A DNA stretch of 64,000 nucleotides, from positions 4,713,001 through 4,777,000 of the forward strand of contig NZ_CP107904.1 in the NCBI RefSeq assembly GCF_036013975.1, in the 5' to 3' direction. Of the stretch, positions 26,345 through 35,270 are shown one piece after another. The notes under the pieces are model-generated. The model worked only from the letters and a program-made list of their open reading frames with translations. It had not been told where the DNA came from and did no database searches. Made by a program: the position numbers and the translations under genes. Numbering within the stretch: the first letter of the stretch is position 1; each line of letters opens with the position of its first letter. Origin of the DNA: Kitasatospora sp. NBC_00458. GTDB lineage: Bacteria; Actinomycetota; Actinomycetes; Streptomycetales; Streptomycetaceae.

Positions 26345-27007
26345 GTGGACATCTGGTGGACTCTGCACCTCAAGCGCGACCCGGCCAGCGTGCCGCTGGC
26401 CCGCCGCATACTGCTCGGCGCGATGGCGACCGCGGGCGTCGACCCGCAGATCGCCCACGACCTCGGCGTCGCGCTCAGCGAGGCCTGCGCCAACGCCGTC
26501 GAGCACGGCACCGGCGGGCGGCCCGACGACGGCTACCAGGTCACCGCCTCGATCAGCGGCGACCTGCTGCGGATCGAGGTGACGGACTCGGGCCCCGGCC
26601 TGCCCGCCCCGCCCGCGCCGCCCGCCCCGGGCGGCCACGCGTCGCGCCGCCCGTCCCCCGCCCAGGCGCCGCCGGCCCGGCCGGTCCCGCGCCGCCGCAG
26701 CCGGCGCGGGCGCGCCACCGTTCCCGGGCCGCTGCTCACCGCGCACCGCCCGCGCCGCGACGGCCGCCCCTACGACACCCACGTCCTGCCGGCCGGGTCC
26801 CCGCCCGCGGACCCGGTGCCCACCCTCCGGCCGGTGGACCTCGACCTCCTGCCCGAGCTCACCGCCGAATCGGGCCGCGGGCTCTTCCTCATCCACGCCC
26901 TCACCGACCACGTCCGGCTCCGCAACCACCCGCTCGGCGGGGCGATCGTGAGCTTCGACAAGATCCTGAAGTGGCAGGACGACGCCTTGCTGCGCGCCGC
27001 GTCCTGA
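26345..27007 (+). CDS. RsbW-like anti-sigma/histidine-kinase-like ATPase with insertion
   Basis: 220 residues. GTG 26345 is preceded by a perfect AGGAGG at 26331-26336, better than ATG 26315. The HATPase_c core has the N-box SEACANAVEHG (residues about 47-57), G1 box VTDSGPGLP (about 80) and G2 box ESGRGLFLIHALTD (about 180). Between G1 and G2, normally about 25 residues, lies a Pro/Arg-rich stretch of about 85 residues (PAPPAPGGHASRRPSPAQ, RRRSRRGRATVPG). Such proteins bind sigma factors or anti-anti-sigma factors, phosphorylating the latter. No partner gene is adjacent. Confidence 0.85.
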   Translation: MDIWWTLHLKRDPASVPLARRILLGAMATAGVDPQIAHDLGVALSEACANAVEHGTGGRPDDGYQVTASISGDLLRIEVTDSGPGLPAPPAPPAPGGHASRRPSPAQAPPARPVPRRRSRRGRATVPGPLLTAHRPRRDGRPYDTHVLPAGSPPADPVPTLRPVDLDLLPELTAESGRGLFLIHALTDHVRLRNHPLGGAIVSFDKILKWQDDALLRAAS

Positions 27008-27158
27008 GTCCGGGCCGCGGGGACCGTCGCCGGGGCGTCGCGGATGCGGCCGCCGCCGCGCCCGGTCGGGCGGGACCCCGGGGCGCGGAACGGCGGCGTC
27101 CCGCCCGCGCGGGTGCGCGGACGGGACGGGACCTGACGGACCTGGCCTGGTCGGCGGG

Positions 27159-28244
27159 TCAGTCGCGGGCGGCCCTGCGGCGGCGGGCGACGAGGACGGC
27201 GCCGCCGCCGAGGGCGATCGCGGCGATGCCGGTGGCGGCCAGCGGCACGGTGCCGGAGCTGCTGCCGGTCTCGGCGAGGCGGCCACCGGGGGTGGTGCCG
27301 GGGCCGCGGGTGCCGGTCGGGACGGCGCCGGTGGCGCTCGGCGACGCCGAGGCGGTCGGAGAGGAGCTCGGGGAGGAGCTCGGGGAGGAGCTCGCGGTGG
27401 GCGAGGCGCTCGTCGAGGAGGTGGGCCCGGTGGTCGGCTCGTCACGGAAGGTGACCCGGCTGGTGGACGATCCGGTCATCCGGTTGCAGGTGTACTTCAC
27501 GTTGGTGGGTCCGACCCCGTACGGGAGCACCTCGGAGGCGCCGGAGACCGAGAGGGTGTAGCCCTCGGCCTTCACCGCCGGATCGGCGGTGATCCGGAGC
27601 GTCACGGTGTACATCTCGTGCGACGGGATCGAGATCGGGTGGCGACCGAGGGACGCCGCCCCGGTGACGGGGTCCGTCACGACCGGGCTCCAGAAGGTGT
27701 CGAACTGGAGCCGCGCCTCGACCTTGGGCGGGACGGCGCCCTTCGCGCTCCTGACCACGGCGTCGATCCGGAAGTCGGTGATCGTCGCCGAACTGGTGTT
27801 GTAGAAGGAGACGGCCATGTCCCGCCACGACCCGTTGGTGTCGAGGGTGACGCCGTGCACCGGCATCGGCTCCTCGCGCACGTACATGCAGCCGCTGGGC
27901 AGGGTCGAGGTGGCCGTGGGGGTGCCGGTCGGCGTCGGGGTGCCGGTCGCCGAGGGCGTGGTGCCGGCGGACGGCGTGGTGGTCGCCGACGGGCTCGTCG
28001 CCGCGGTCGGGCCGTCGGTCGGCTCGCCGGTGGCCGTGGCGGTGGCCGACGGCGTGGTGGTCGCGGTCGGGGTGCCGGACTCCGACGGGGTGACGGCGGT
28101 CGGCGCGCCGGTCGTCGCGGTCGCCGAGGGACCCGGCGTGGGGTCGTCGGCGGCGAGTGCGCCGGCTGTCCCGGAGACCATCGCGCCCGCGGTGAGGACG
28201 AGCAGGGCGGCGGCGGCCGTCAGACGAGAGGTTCGCACGATCAC
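27159..28244 (-). CDS. LAETG-anchored surface protein
   Basis: 361 residues. Sec signal peptide (LTAAAALLVLTAGAMVSG), a Pro/Ser/Thr-rich stalk of about 80 residues, a globular domain of about 150 residues starting GCMYVREEPMPVHG and ending NVKYTCNRM (its two Cys may pair), a second Ser/Pro stalk, and a sorting signal: LAETGSSSGTVPLAATG, a membrane span and RRRRAARD. LAxTG is cut by class E sortases, which attach chaplins and other proteins to the Streptomyces cell wall. The globular domain is beta-rich and unnamed; it is probably a binding or structural module. Paralogue of the next gene. Confidence 0.85.
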   Translation of the reverse strand: MIVRTSRLTAAAALLVLTAGAMVSGTAGALAADDPTPGPSATATTGAPTAVTPSESGTPTATTTPSATATATGEPTDGPTAATSPSATTTPSAGTTPSATGTPTPTGTPTATSTLPSGCMYVREEPMPVHGVTLDTNGSWRDMAVSFYNTSSATITDFRIDAVVRSAKGAVPPKVEARLQFDTFWSPVVTDPVTGAASLGRHPISIPSHEMYTVTLRITADPAVKAEGYTLSVSGASEVLPYGVGPTNVKYTCNRMTGSSTSRVTFRDEPTTGPTSSTSASPTASSSPSSSPSSSPTASASPSATGAVPTGTRGPGTTPGGRLAETGSSSGTVPLAATGIAAIALGGGAVLVARRRRAARD

Positions 28245-28349
28245 GGCTCCGGCTGTGAGTAGCGGTCGGGACGGGGTGGATCCGATGAGAAGACGTGTAG
28301 AGGGCGCGAACGGTTGTGCGCGCCCTCTCCACGGTTCCCCGAAGCGGCG

Positions 28350-29372
28350 TCAGCTGTGCGCGCCCGCCTTGCGGCGGCGGAGCACGAACAGCGTCCCGGC
28401 GCCGGCGGCGAGCACCGCGGCGCCGCCGACGGCGAGCGGCAGGGTGGTCGAGCTGGAACCGGTCTCGGCCAGGTGCGGACCGGCGGGCGCGGAGGAGGCC
28501 TTGGCGGACGGCGACGCGGACGGCGAGGTGGAGCCGGCCGCCGACGCGGTGCCGGTGGTCGCCGTACCGGGCGCGGCCAGCTTGAAGGTGCCCTCGTAGT
28601 AGCTGATGTACTGGGTGCAGGCGTTCTTGTCGGCCGTCGCCGGGTGGGGCAGCACGGCGTTGTCCATGGCGGTGTCGCCACCGCCGAAGTTGCCCCCGAA
28701 CTCGCCGATCGGGGCCTTGCCGGTGGCCGCGATGCGGAACTGGAGGGTGACCTTCTCGCCCTTGCCCAGCTTGTACGTGCCGGTGTTCAGCGCGCGGTCG
28801 TCGATGGCGACGGACTTCCAGTCCTGCCCGGGGGCGCGGAACTGGACGCTGAAGAAGTCCTTGCTCCACTCGACCGGGTGGGAGGCGCCCTCCGGGATGT
28901 GGTCGGTCAGGTAGAGGTAGGTGGCGAAGTTCGGCAGCTCGACGCCGCTGGTGTTCTCCCAGGTCACGGTGGTCTCGTGGACCGCGCCCGGAGTGGTGGT
29001 GCCGCCCCAGAGCCCGTTGCCGGTGACCTTGATGTCGGCCTGGTGGACGCCGCCCCGGCAGGCGCCCGGTGTGGCGGTCGCGGGGAGGCTGGGGCGGACG
29101 GGGGGCCGGGTGGCCGAGGGGGTGCCGGAGGGGCTCGGCGAGGCGGAGGCGCTCGGGGCGCCGGTCTCACCCGGCGAGGCGGAGGCGCCCGGGGTGCCGG
29201 TCGCCGACGGGGTGCCGGTCGGGGCCGGGGAGTCCGTGGCCGTCGCGGTGGCGCTCGGGGTGGCCGTCGGGGACGGCGAGACGGCCACGGCACCGGCGGT
29301 GGCCGCGCCGACCGTCGTGCCGAGGGAGAGCGCGAGCAGCGTGGACGCAGCCAGGAGGCGGGATGAGCGCAC
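28350..29372 (-). CDS. LAETG-anchored surface protein, paralogue
   Basis: 340 residues from GTG 29372 (TTGGAG upstream); the longer ORF to 29462 adds 30 residues without signal-peptide character. Same plan as its neighbour: signal peptide (LLAASTLLALSLGTTVGAAT), Thr/Pro/Ser stalk, a domain between Cys residues (GACRGGVHQADIKVTGNG to DKNACTQYISYYEGTFKL), second stalk, then LAETGSSSTTLPLAVGG, a membrane span and VLRRRKAGAHS. Both domains seem to be diverged copies of one fold. The 105 bases between the genes show no terminator. Confidence 0.85.
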   Translation of the reverse strand: MRSSRLLAASTLLALSLGTTVGAATAGAVAVSPSPTATPSATATATDSPAPTGTPSATGTPGASASPGETGAPSASASPSPSGTPSATRPPVRPSLPATATPGACRGGVHQADIKVTGNGLWGGTTTPGAVHETTVTWENTSGVELPNFATYLYLTDHIPEGASHPVEWSKDFFSVQFRAPGQDWKSVAIDDRALNTGTYKLGKGEKVTLQFRIAATGKAPIGEFGGNFGGGDTAMDNAVLPHPATADKNACTQYISYYEGTFKLAAPGTATTGTASAAGSTSPSASPSAKASSAPAGPHLAETGSSSTTLPLAVGGAAVLAAGAGTLFVLRRRKAGAHS

Positions 29373-29535
29373 GGTCTTTTGCTCCAAGTTCGGGCGAATT
29401 CTGTCTGAATTGAGGCGACTTGACGCCTGGTTCTGATCACCGGCGGGTCGCAGGAGCGGCACCCTACCGGTGGGCGGGCGAAGGTTTTCGGACGGGGTGG
29501 CCTGATGGGGCCACCGCGCGCCCTACCCTGGCGCG

Positions 29536-30453
29536 ATGGGTGCGGTGGGTGAGTGGGACCTCCGGCGGCTGAGGGTGCTGCGGGCGGTCGACGAGTGCGG
29601 GACGGTCACGGCGGCGGCCGAGCGCCTCCGCCTGTCGCCGTCGGCGGTTTCGCAACAGGTGTCGGCGCTGGCGCGGCAGTTGGGCGCGCCGATGCTGGAG
29701 CCGTACGGGCGGCGGGTCAGGCTCACCCCGGCCGCGCGGCTGGTGCTGCGCCATGCCGAGCTGGTCTTCGGGCAGTTGGAGCGGGCCGAGGCCGAGCTGG
29801 CGGGCTACCTGCACGGCGAGGCCGGTGAGGTCCGGGTGGGTGCGTTCGCGACCGCGATCGGCGGGCTGCTCGTCCCGGCCGTCTCCCGGTTGCGCGCCGC
29901 CGCACCGGGGCTGACGGTACGGGTGGTGGAGGCGGAGGCCGCGGAGGCGGTCCGGCTGCTGGCGGCGGGGGACGTCGATCTGGCGCTGTCGCTGGCGGTC
30001 GGACCGGACGCCCGCGACCCCCGGTTCGTCGGGACGGTGCTGCTCAGCGACCCGCTGGACGTGGCGCTGCCGCCCGGGCACCCGCTGGCCGGGGCACCGG
30101 GGCTGCGGCTGGCGGACCTCGCCGAGGAGCCGTGGATCTACGGGGCCGCCGGGCCGTGGTGGGAGATCACCCGCGCGGCCTGTGCGGAGGCCGGGTTCAC
30201 GCCGGAGCGGGCGCACACGGCGGCCGACTGGACGGCGATCCTGGCGATGGTGGCGGCCGGGCTCGGGGTGGCGCTGGTGCCCCGGCTGGCCTCGGCCGGG
30301 CGCGGCGGCGGGGCGGTGGTCCGGGCGCTGCCCGAGGACCTGCCGGCCCGCCGGGTGGTCGCCGCCGTCAGGGCGGGGACGGAGCGGACGCCGCCGCTGC
30401 GGCGGGTGCTGGCGGAGCTGTCGGCGGTGGCGAGGACCGTTCAGTCGGAGTGA
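29536..30453 (+). CDS. LysR-family transcriptional regulator
   Basis: 305 residues. Winged helix at the N-terminus (ECGTVTAAAERLRLSPSAVS, then QQVSALARQLGAPMLEPYGR) and the periplasmic-binding-like effector domain (VRVGAFATAIGGLLVPAVSR … GLGVALVPRLAS). TACCCT lies 6 bases before ATG 29536, so the mRNA is probably leaderless. It is 59 bases upstream of allantoicase on the same strand; control of purine-ring use is possible but LysR regulators usually act on divergent genes, here the LAETG pair. Confidence 0.9.
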   Translation: MGAVGEWDLRRLRVLRAVDECGTVTAAAERLRLSPSAVSQQVSALARQLGAPMLEPYGRRVRLTPAARLVLRHAELVFGQLERAEAELAGYLHGEAGEVRVGAFATAIGGLLVPAVSRLRAAAPGLTVRVVEAEAAEAVRLLAAGDVDLALSLAVGPDARDPRFVGTVLLSDPLDVALPPGHPLAGAPGLRLADLAEEPWIYGAAGPWWEITRAACAEAGFTPERAHTAADWTAILAMVAAGLGVALVPRLASAGRGGGAVVRALPEDLPARRVVAAVRAGTERTPPLRRVLAELSAVARTVQSE

Positions 30454-30512
30454 ACGGTGTGCTCAGTTCTTTGTGATGGACCTGATCGGACGGGCGGGGC
30501 GATGGTGGATCC

Positions 30513-31667
30513 ATGACCGCCGAAGCGCACCGCCCAGCCCCATCCCCAGCCCCAGCCCTCTCCAGCGAGGTGCCCGCGCCCTCCGCCGAGGTGCCCTCCG
30601 GCTCCGATGCCGGTGACGACGCCCGGCCGTACGGGGGCGGGGACCCGTACGGCGACTACCGCGCCGCGGAGTTCGGCTTCACCGCGCTGACCGACCTCGC
30701 CGACCGCCGGCTCGGCGGGGCGGTGATCGCCGCCAACGACGAGCTGTTCGCCGAACGGGAGAACCTGCTGCTGCCCGCCCGGGCCGAGTTCCGCCCGCAC
30801 ACCTTCGGCAACAAGGGCCAGGTCATGGACGGTTGGGAGACCAGGCGGCGGCGCGGCACCGGCGCCGCCCGTCCGCACCCGACCGCCGACGACCACGACT
30901 GGGCACTGATCCGCCTGGGGGTGCCGGGAGTCGTGCACGGCGTCGTGGTCGACACCGCGCACTTCCGTGCCAACCAGCCGCGCCGGATCAGCGTCGAGGG
31001 CGCCGAACTGCCCGGCACCCCGGGCCCGGAGGAACTGCTGGACCCGGCCACCGTCTGGCACCCGCTGGTCCCCCGCTCGCCGGTGCGCGGCCACGCCGCC
31101 AACGGCTTCGCCGTCACGGACCGCCGCCGCTTCACCCACCTCCGGCTCGGCCAGTACCCGGACGGCGGCATCGCCCGGTTCCGGGTGCACGGCGAGGCCC
31201 GCCCCGACCCGGCCTGGCTGGCCGCACTCGGCACCTTCGACCTGGCGGCGATCGAGAACGGCGGCTCCGTCGAGGACGCCTCGGACCGCTTCTTCTCCGC
31301 CCCGGCCAACCTGTCCCTGCCCGGCAAGTCCCGTGAGATGGGCGACGGTTGGGAGAACCGGCGGCGCCGGGACGGGGGCCGTGACTGGGTCCGGCTGCGG
31401 CTGGCCGGCCGGGGCGCGATCCGGGCGGTGGAGATCGACACCGGCTACTACGTCGGGAACGCGGCCGGCTGGGCGGCCCTGTACGGGCGGGACGAGCACG
31501 CCGCCGACCCGGAGGAGTGGTTCGAACTGGTGCCGCGCACCCGGCTGCAGCCCGACGCCGTCCACCGGCTGGTGCTCGACGCGCCGCGTCCGGCGACCCA
31601 CGTCCGGCTCGACGTCCTCCCCGACGGCGGGATAGCCCGGCTGCGGCTGTACGGCGGCCTGGTCTGA
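30513..31667 (+). CDS. alc: allantoicase
   Basis: 384 residues. It hydrolyses allantoate to ureidoglycolate and urea in purine degradation. After a disordered Pro-rich start of about 40 residues, two similar jelly-roll domains follow: the first with LGGAVIAANDELFAERENLL and KGQVMDGWETRRRR, the second with FFSAPANLSLPGKSREMGDG and WENRRRRDGGRDW. These are the family signatures. No other allantoin or urease genes are close by in this window, so it would need to work with enzymes encoded elsewhere. The start at ATG 30513 has only a weak ribosome site (GGTGGA). Confidence 0.93.
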   Translation: MTAEAHRPAPSPAPALSSEVPAPSAEVPSGSDAGDDARPYGGGDPYGDYRAAEFGFTALTDLADRRLGGAVIAANDELFAERENLLLPARAEFRPHTFGNKGQVMDGWETRRRRGTGAARPHPTADDHDWALIRLGVPGVVHGVVVDTAHFRANQPRRISVEGAELPGTPGPEELLDPATVWHPLVPRSPVRGHAANGFAVTDRRRFTHLRLGQYPDGGIARFRVHGEARPDPAWLAALGTFDLAAIENGGSVEDASDRFFSAPANLSLPGKSREMGDGWENRRRRDGGRDWVRLRLAGRGAIRAVEIDTGYYVGNAAGWAALYGRDEHAADPEEWFELVPRTRLQPDAVHRLVLDAPRPATHVRLDVLPDGGIARLRLYGGLV

Positions 31668-31717
31668 CCCGGCCGCCCCCGGTTGCCGGGACCCCGGAGC
31701 GGCCGGACGATGGGGGC

Positions 31718-31948
31718 ATGATGCACCAGATGCGTGCCGAGTACGGCGACGGCGGCGAGTCCGCCGGGGTGCGGCTCTGGCACATGGTCCGCGGGACCGA
31801 GAGCGTGGCGATGTGCGGCCGGGAGCTCGCCGCGGGAGCGGCGTCCCGGGAGGCGGTGGACTGGGGGAAGACCCCCGAACTCTGCTGCCACACCTGTGGC
31901 GCGTACTTCCTGCGCGAGGCCCCCTACCTGGGTGCCGAGCACCCGTAG
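31718..31948 (+). CDS. small Cys-rich (zinc-ribbon-like) protein
   Basis: 76 residues from ATG 31718 (a second ATG follows at once). Two metal-knuckle-like elements, VAMCGREL and ELCCHTCGAYFL, with the His in WHMVRGTESV resemble the short H…C…CxxC proteins widespread in Streptomyces; they are probably zinc-binding and of unknown function. A weak TA-less -10 (GACGAT) lies 6 bases upstream of the start. It follows allantoicase by 50 bases on the same strand but is not known to be connected with it. Confidence 0.7.
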   Translation: MMHQMRAEYGDGGESAGVRLWHMVRGTESVAMCGRELAAGAASREAVDWGKTPELCCHTCGAYFLREAPYLGAEHP

Positions 31949-32137
31949 CGAGCCCGCGTTGCGAGCACCGGCCGCGACCGCGCCGCGAACGGCGACCGCC
32001 CAGCGAACGGCGACCGCGCCGTGAACGCGCGTGACCGCCCGGGGAAGGGCGGCGAACGCGCTGGTCGACGGCCGGGTGACGGGTCTGCCCGGGTCCGGGC
32101 GGGCCGTCCGGCGCGGGCCGGGGCTACCGTGGTCGGC

Positions 32138-33463
32138 ATGGAGGAGTCCCTGGTCCGGCCCCGGTCGTTGATCCGCGAGGCCGCCGCACTGAGGGCCGGA
32201 GTGCCCACCCTGGCCGTCCACGTCGACCGGCTCTGCGCCCGGATCGATCGGATCGACCCGCTGATCCACGCCTTCGTCGCCGAGCCCGGCCGCACCGACC
32301 GGCTGCAGGCCGAGGCCCGCGCGCTCACCGCCCGCCACCCCGATCCGGCGACCGCACCGCCGCTGTACGGCGTGGCCGTCGGGGTCAAGGACATCGTCCG
32401 CGTGGACGGCCTGCCCACGCACGCCGGGTCGGCGCTGCCGCCCGGCGTGCTGGCCGGCCCGCAGGCCACCGTGGTGGACCGGCTGCGGGCGGCGGGCGCG
32501 CTGGTGGCGGGCAAGACGGTCACCGCCGAGTTCGCGGGCAGCGCGCCCGGGCCGACCCGCAATCCGCACCATCCCGGGCACACCCCCGGCGGCTCCAGCA
32601 GCGGGTCGGCGGCGGCGGTCGCGGCGGGTCTGGTGCCGCTGGCGATCGGCACCCAGACGGTCGGCTCGGTGATCCGGCCGGCCGCCTACTGCGGGGTGGT
32701 GGGGTTCCGGCCGACGTACGGGCGGATCCCCGCCGACGGGGTGGTCCCGAACGCGCCGAGCCTCGACACCCTGGGCCTGTTCACCGCGGACCTGGCCGGC
32801 GTCGCGCTGGCCGCGCCGCTGCTCTGCGACGACTGGGCCGCCCCGGACGCCGCGGACGGCTCGGGTGACCTCCGCGGCCCCGTCCTGGGCGTCCCGGTCG
32901 GGAGCTACCTGGAACGCGCCCGCCCGGAGGCGCTGAAGGCCTTCCGGGAGCAGCTGGACCGGCTCTCCGCCCGGGGGTTGACGGTCCGTCACATCGACCT
33001 GCTGCCCGACTTCGACGAGCTCGCCCGGCAGTTGCAGGTCGTCAACCGGTTCGAGACGGCCGCGAGCCACGCCGACTGGTTCACCCGGTTCGGCGGCCTC
33101 TACCGCCCGGAGACCGCGGCGGGCATCCGGCACGGCCGGGCCGTCGACCCGGCCGACCGGGAGGCCGCGCTGCGGGCCCGGGAGCGCTTCCGGGAGCGGC
33201 TCGCCGAACAACGGCGGCGGGCCGGGGTGGACCTGCTGCTGGCCCCCTCGGCGACCGGCCCGGCGCCGCTCGGCCTGGACAGCACCGGCGACGCGGTGAT
33301 GTCGCTGCCGTGGAGCTACGCGGGGCTCCCCGCGCTCAGCCTGCCCGCCGGGGTGACGGCGGAGGGGCTGCCGCTGGGCCTCCAGGTGGTCGGCGAGGCG
33401 TGGGGGGACGAGCGGCTGCTCGCCCGGGCGGCCGTGCTGGAGCGGGTGCTGGACGGGAGTTGA
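32138..33463 (+). CDS. amidase-signature hydrolase
   Basis: 441 residues. The Ser-Ser-Lys triad is visible: Lys in GVAVGVKDIVRVDG (about residue 88), the cis-Ser in GGSSSGSAAAVAAG (about 150) and the nucleophile in GTQTVGSVIRPAAYCG (about 180). Such enzymes hydrolyse carboxamides or allophanate; the substrate is not predictable. ATG 32138 was chosen because TACCGT lies 7 bases upstream (leaderless) and homology starts there. Being near allantoicase it could act in nitrogen release, but this is only a guess. The 190-base gap before it holds short GCGAACGGCGACC repeats. Confidence 0.88.
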   Translation: MEESLVRPRSLIREAAALRAGVPTLAVHVDRLCARIDRIDPLIHAFVAEPGRTDRLQAEARALTARHPDPATAPPLYGVAVGVKDIVRVDGLPTHAGSALPPGVLAGPQATVVDRLRAAGALVAGKTVTAEFAGSAPGPTRNPHHPGHTPGGSSSGSAAAVAAGLVPLAIGTQTVGSVIRPAAYCGVVGFRPTYGRIPADGVVPNAPSLDTLGLFTADLAGVALAAPLLCDDWAAPDAADGSGDLRGPVLGVPVGSYLERARPEALKAFREQLDRLSARGLTVRHIDLLPDFDELARQLQVVNRFETAASHADWFTRFGGLYRPETAAGIRHGRAVDPADREAALRARERFRERLAEQRRRAGVDLLLAPSATGPAPLGLDSTGDAVMSLPWSYAGLPALSLPAGVTAEGLPLGLQVVGEAWGDERLLARAAVLERVLDGS

Positions 33464-33526
33464 CGAAGGGTTCCGGGCGGCCGGGGTCGTCCGAGTGGCG
33501 GGGTCGTCCGGGGGGTGGCCCGGGCG

Positions 33527-34168
33527 TCAGGCGAGGGCGGGCGAGTCCGGGTCGGTGGCGTCCGCCCGCAGCCGGTGCAGGACGGCGCGCCCGGCCCGGT
33601 CGTACGGGGTGCCGTCGTCGAAGAGCAGCGCCTGCGCGTTGGCGCTCTCCAGCAGGGCGATCAGGGTGAACGCGATGTCCTCCAGGTCCGCGGTGGACCG
33701 GAGTTCGCCGGTGGCCCGGGCCTCCCCGAGCAGGCCGAGGACGGTCGCGTGCCACTCGTGCCAGCTGGCCGCGATGGCGTCGCGCAGCGGGCCGGGGCGG
33801 GCGTCGAACTCGGCGGTGACCTCGTAGAAGAAACAGCCGCCGGGGAAGACCCGGGCCCGTGAGTAGGCGAGCCAGGAGTCGCAGAGCCGCCGGACCTTGC
33901 CGAGGCCGGGAGCGTCCTGCCGGACCGGTTCGAGCACCGCGTCCGCGAAGATCCGCCGGGCGGCCCGGACGGTGGCCAGCTGGAGCTCCTCCTTGGAGCC
34001 GAAGCCGGCGAACACCCCGCTCTTGCTGAGGCCGAGGTCGGTGGCGAGCCGGCCGATCGACAGCGCGTCCAGCCCCTCGACGGAGGCGATCTCGACGGCG
34101 CGGCGCAGCACCGTCCGCCGGGTCTCCTCGCCGCGCAGGACCCGCCCGTCCGTGGTCGATCCGGCCAC
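33527..34168 (-). CDS. TetR-family transcriptional regulator
   Basis: 213 residues from GTG 34168 with GAGGTGA upstream. The HTH is at residues about 30-65 (LSIGRLATDLGLSKSGVFAG, then FGSKEELQLATVRAA); the C-terminal helical domain (CFFYEVTAEFDARPGPLRDA) resembles the TetR_C group with a CxF motif that senses small electrophiles or hydrophobic ligands. It is divergent from the alpha/beta hydrolase; the palindrome at 34241-34258 between them is the likely operator, so it probably controls both itself and the hydrolase pair. Confidence 0.9.
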   Translation of the reverse strand: MAGSTTDGRVLRGEETRRTVLRRAVEIASVEGLDALSIGRLATDLGLSKSGVFAGFGSKEELQLATVRAARRIFADAVLEPVRQDAPGLGKVRRLCDSWLAYSRARVFPGGCFFYEVTAEFDARPGPLRDAIAASWHEWHATVLGLLGEARATGELRSTADLEDIAFTLIALLESANAQALLFDDGTPYDRAGRAVLHRLRADATDPDSPALA

Positions 34169-34240
34169 CGTTCACCTCGGTTCTCGTCTGCTCCCGTGCC
34201 GCCAGGGTAGCGGGGGAGAGGCGGTGCCCGGGTGGAAAAA

Positions 34241-34258
34241 AGCACGAACGGTCGTGCT
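34241..34258. promoter_or_regulatory. TetR-type operator
   Basis: AGCACGA (34241-34247) and TCGTGCT (34252-34258) form a perfect 7-bp inverted repeat around ACGG, midway in the 142-base divergent gap, overlapping a possible -10 (GCTAAT) of the hydrolase gene. Confidence 0.65.
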
Positions 34259-34310
34259 AATGTCTCGGCGAGTTCGGCTCTTGCCCCTCGGCACCGACAG
34301 GGAGATCCGT

Positions 34311-35270
34311 ATGGACCCGGCCGTCGCACTGATCCGCACCACTCTGAACGCCGCCTCGCTCGCCGCCCCGGGACTCGCCGGCCGGGCTGCGTTCGAGCTG
34401 TACCGCCACCCCGTCCGGCGCGGCCGGGTCCGCACCCGCGAACGCGAGGTGCACGACCGGGCCGTCACCGAGTCGCTCACCCACCGCGGCGAACGCGTCG
34501 CGGTCTACCGCTGGGGCGACGGCGCCCGGCCGGTCCTGCTGCTGCACGGCTGGCAGTCCCGGGCCTCCCGGTTCGCCGGGTTCGTCCCCCGGCTGACCGC
34601 GCTCGGCCTCACCCCGATCGGCTTCGACGCCCCCGGGCACGGCGACTCGGGCGGCCGCACCGCCACCGTGCTCGACTGCCGCGAGATCGCGCTCCGGCTC
34701 CAGGAGCGCCACGGCGCCTTCGAGGCGGTCATCGCGCACTCGCTCGGCGTCAACGCGGCCTTCCTGGCGCTGCGCGGCGGCCTGCGGGCGGGCCGGCTGG
34801 TCGCCGTCGCGGGGGTCGCCGAAGTCTCCTGCCTGCCGGCCGCGTTCTGCGAGCGGCTCGGACTGAACGCCACCGTCGAGCGGGAGCTGCGCCGCCGGGC
34901 GGAGAGCGGTGCGATGTTCCCCGGAGTGGCGGACGTCGCGGCCCACTTCGACGCGGCCCGCAGCCCCGAGGAGGTCCCGCTGCCGATCCTGGTGGCGCAC
35001 GACGAGGACGACGACGTGGTCCCGTTCGGGCACGCCCGCCGGCTCGCGGCCGCCTACGGGGACCGGCTGGAGCTGCTGGCCACCAGGGGGCTCGGCCACC
35101 GCCGGATCCTCACCGAGCCGACCGTCGTCGACAACGCCGTGGGCTTCCTGGCCGCCGGGCAGGAGACGGCGGGCGGGCACATCCCCGCGCCGGGCCCGGC
35201 TCCCGCGCGCGGCCCGGCTCCCGCGTCCCGGCCCGCCTCCGCGCCCGGTCGGGAGGTGGACGCGGCATGA
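34311..35270 (+). CDS. alpha/beta-fold hydrolase
   Basis: 319 residues. Oxyanion region LLLHGWQSRASRF, FDAPGHGDSGG, nucleophile elbow VIAHSLGVNAAF (Ser about residue 145), acid in AHDEDDDVVPFGH and final His in RGLGHRRIL: a complete catalytic triad. The first 45 residues form an amphipathic helical lead, and the last 30 are Pro/Ala/Gly repeats. The gene overlaps the next by 4 bases (ATGA). Expression is probably repressed by the divergent TetR protein. Ester or related substrate unknown. Confidence 0.88.
   Translation: MDPAVALIRTTLNAASLAAPGLAGRAAFELYRHPVRRGRVRTREREVHDRAVTESLTHRGERVAVYRWGDGARPVLLLHGWQSRASRFAGFVPRLTALGLTPIGFDAPGHGDSGGRTATVLDCREIALRLQERHGAFEAVIAHSLGVNAAFLALRGGLRAGRLVAVAGVAEVSCLPAAFCERLGLNATVERELRRRAESGAMFPGVADVAAHFDAARSPEEVPLPILVAHDEDDDVVPFGHARRLAAAYGDRLELLATRGLGHRRILTEPTVVDNAVGFLAAGQETAGGHIPAPGPAPARGPAPASRPASAPGREVDAA

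Noticed and set aside
23447..27007. Very long open frame of 1186 codons on the plus strand
   Set aside because: It runs antisense through the PCuAC, Sco, YcnI and membrane-protein genes and has the Arg/Gly/Pro-rich composition of high-GC shadow frames; only its last 220 codons (from 26345) are a real gene.
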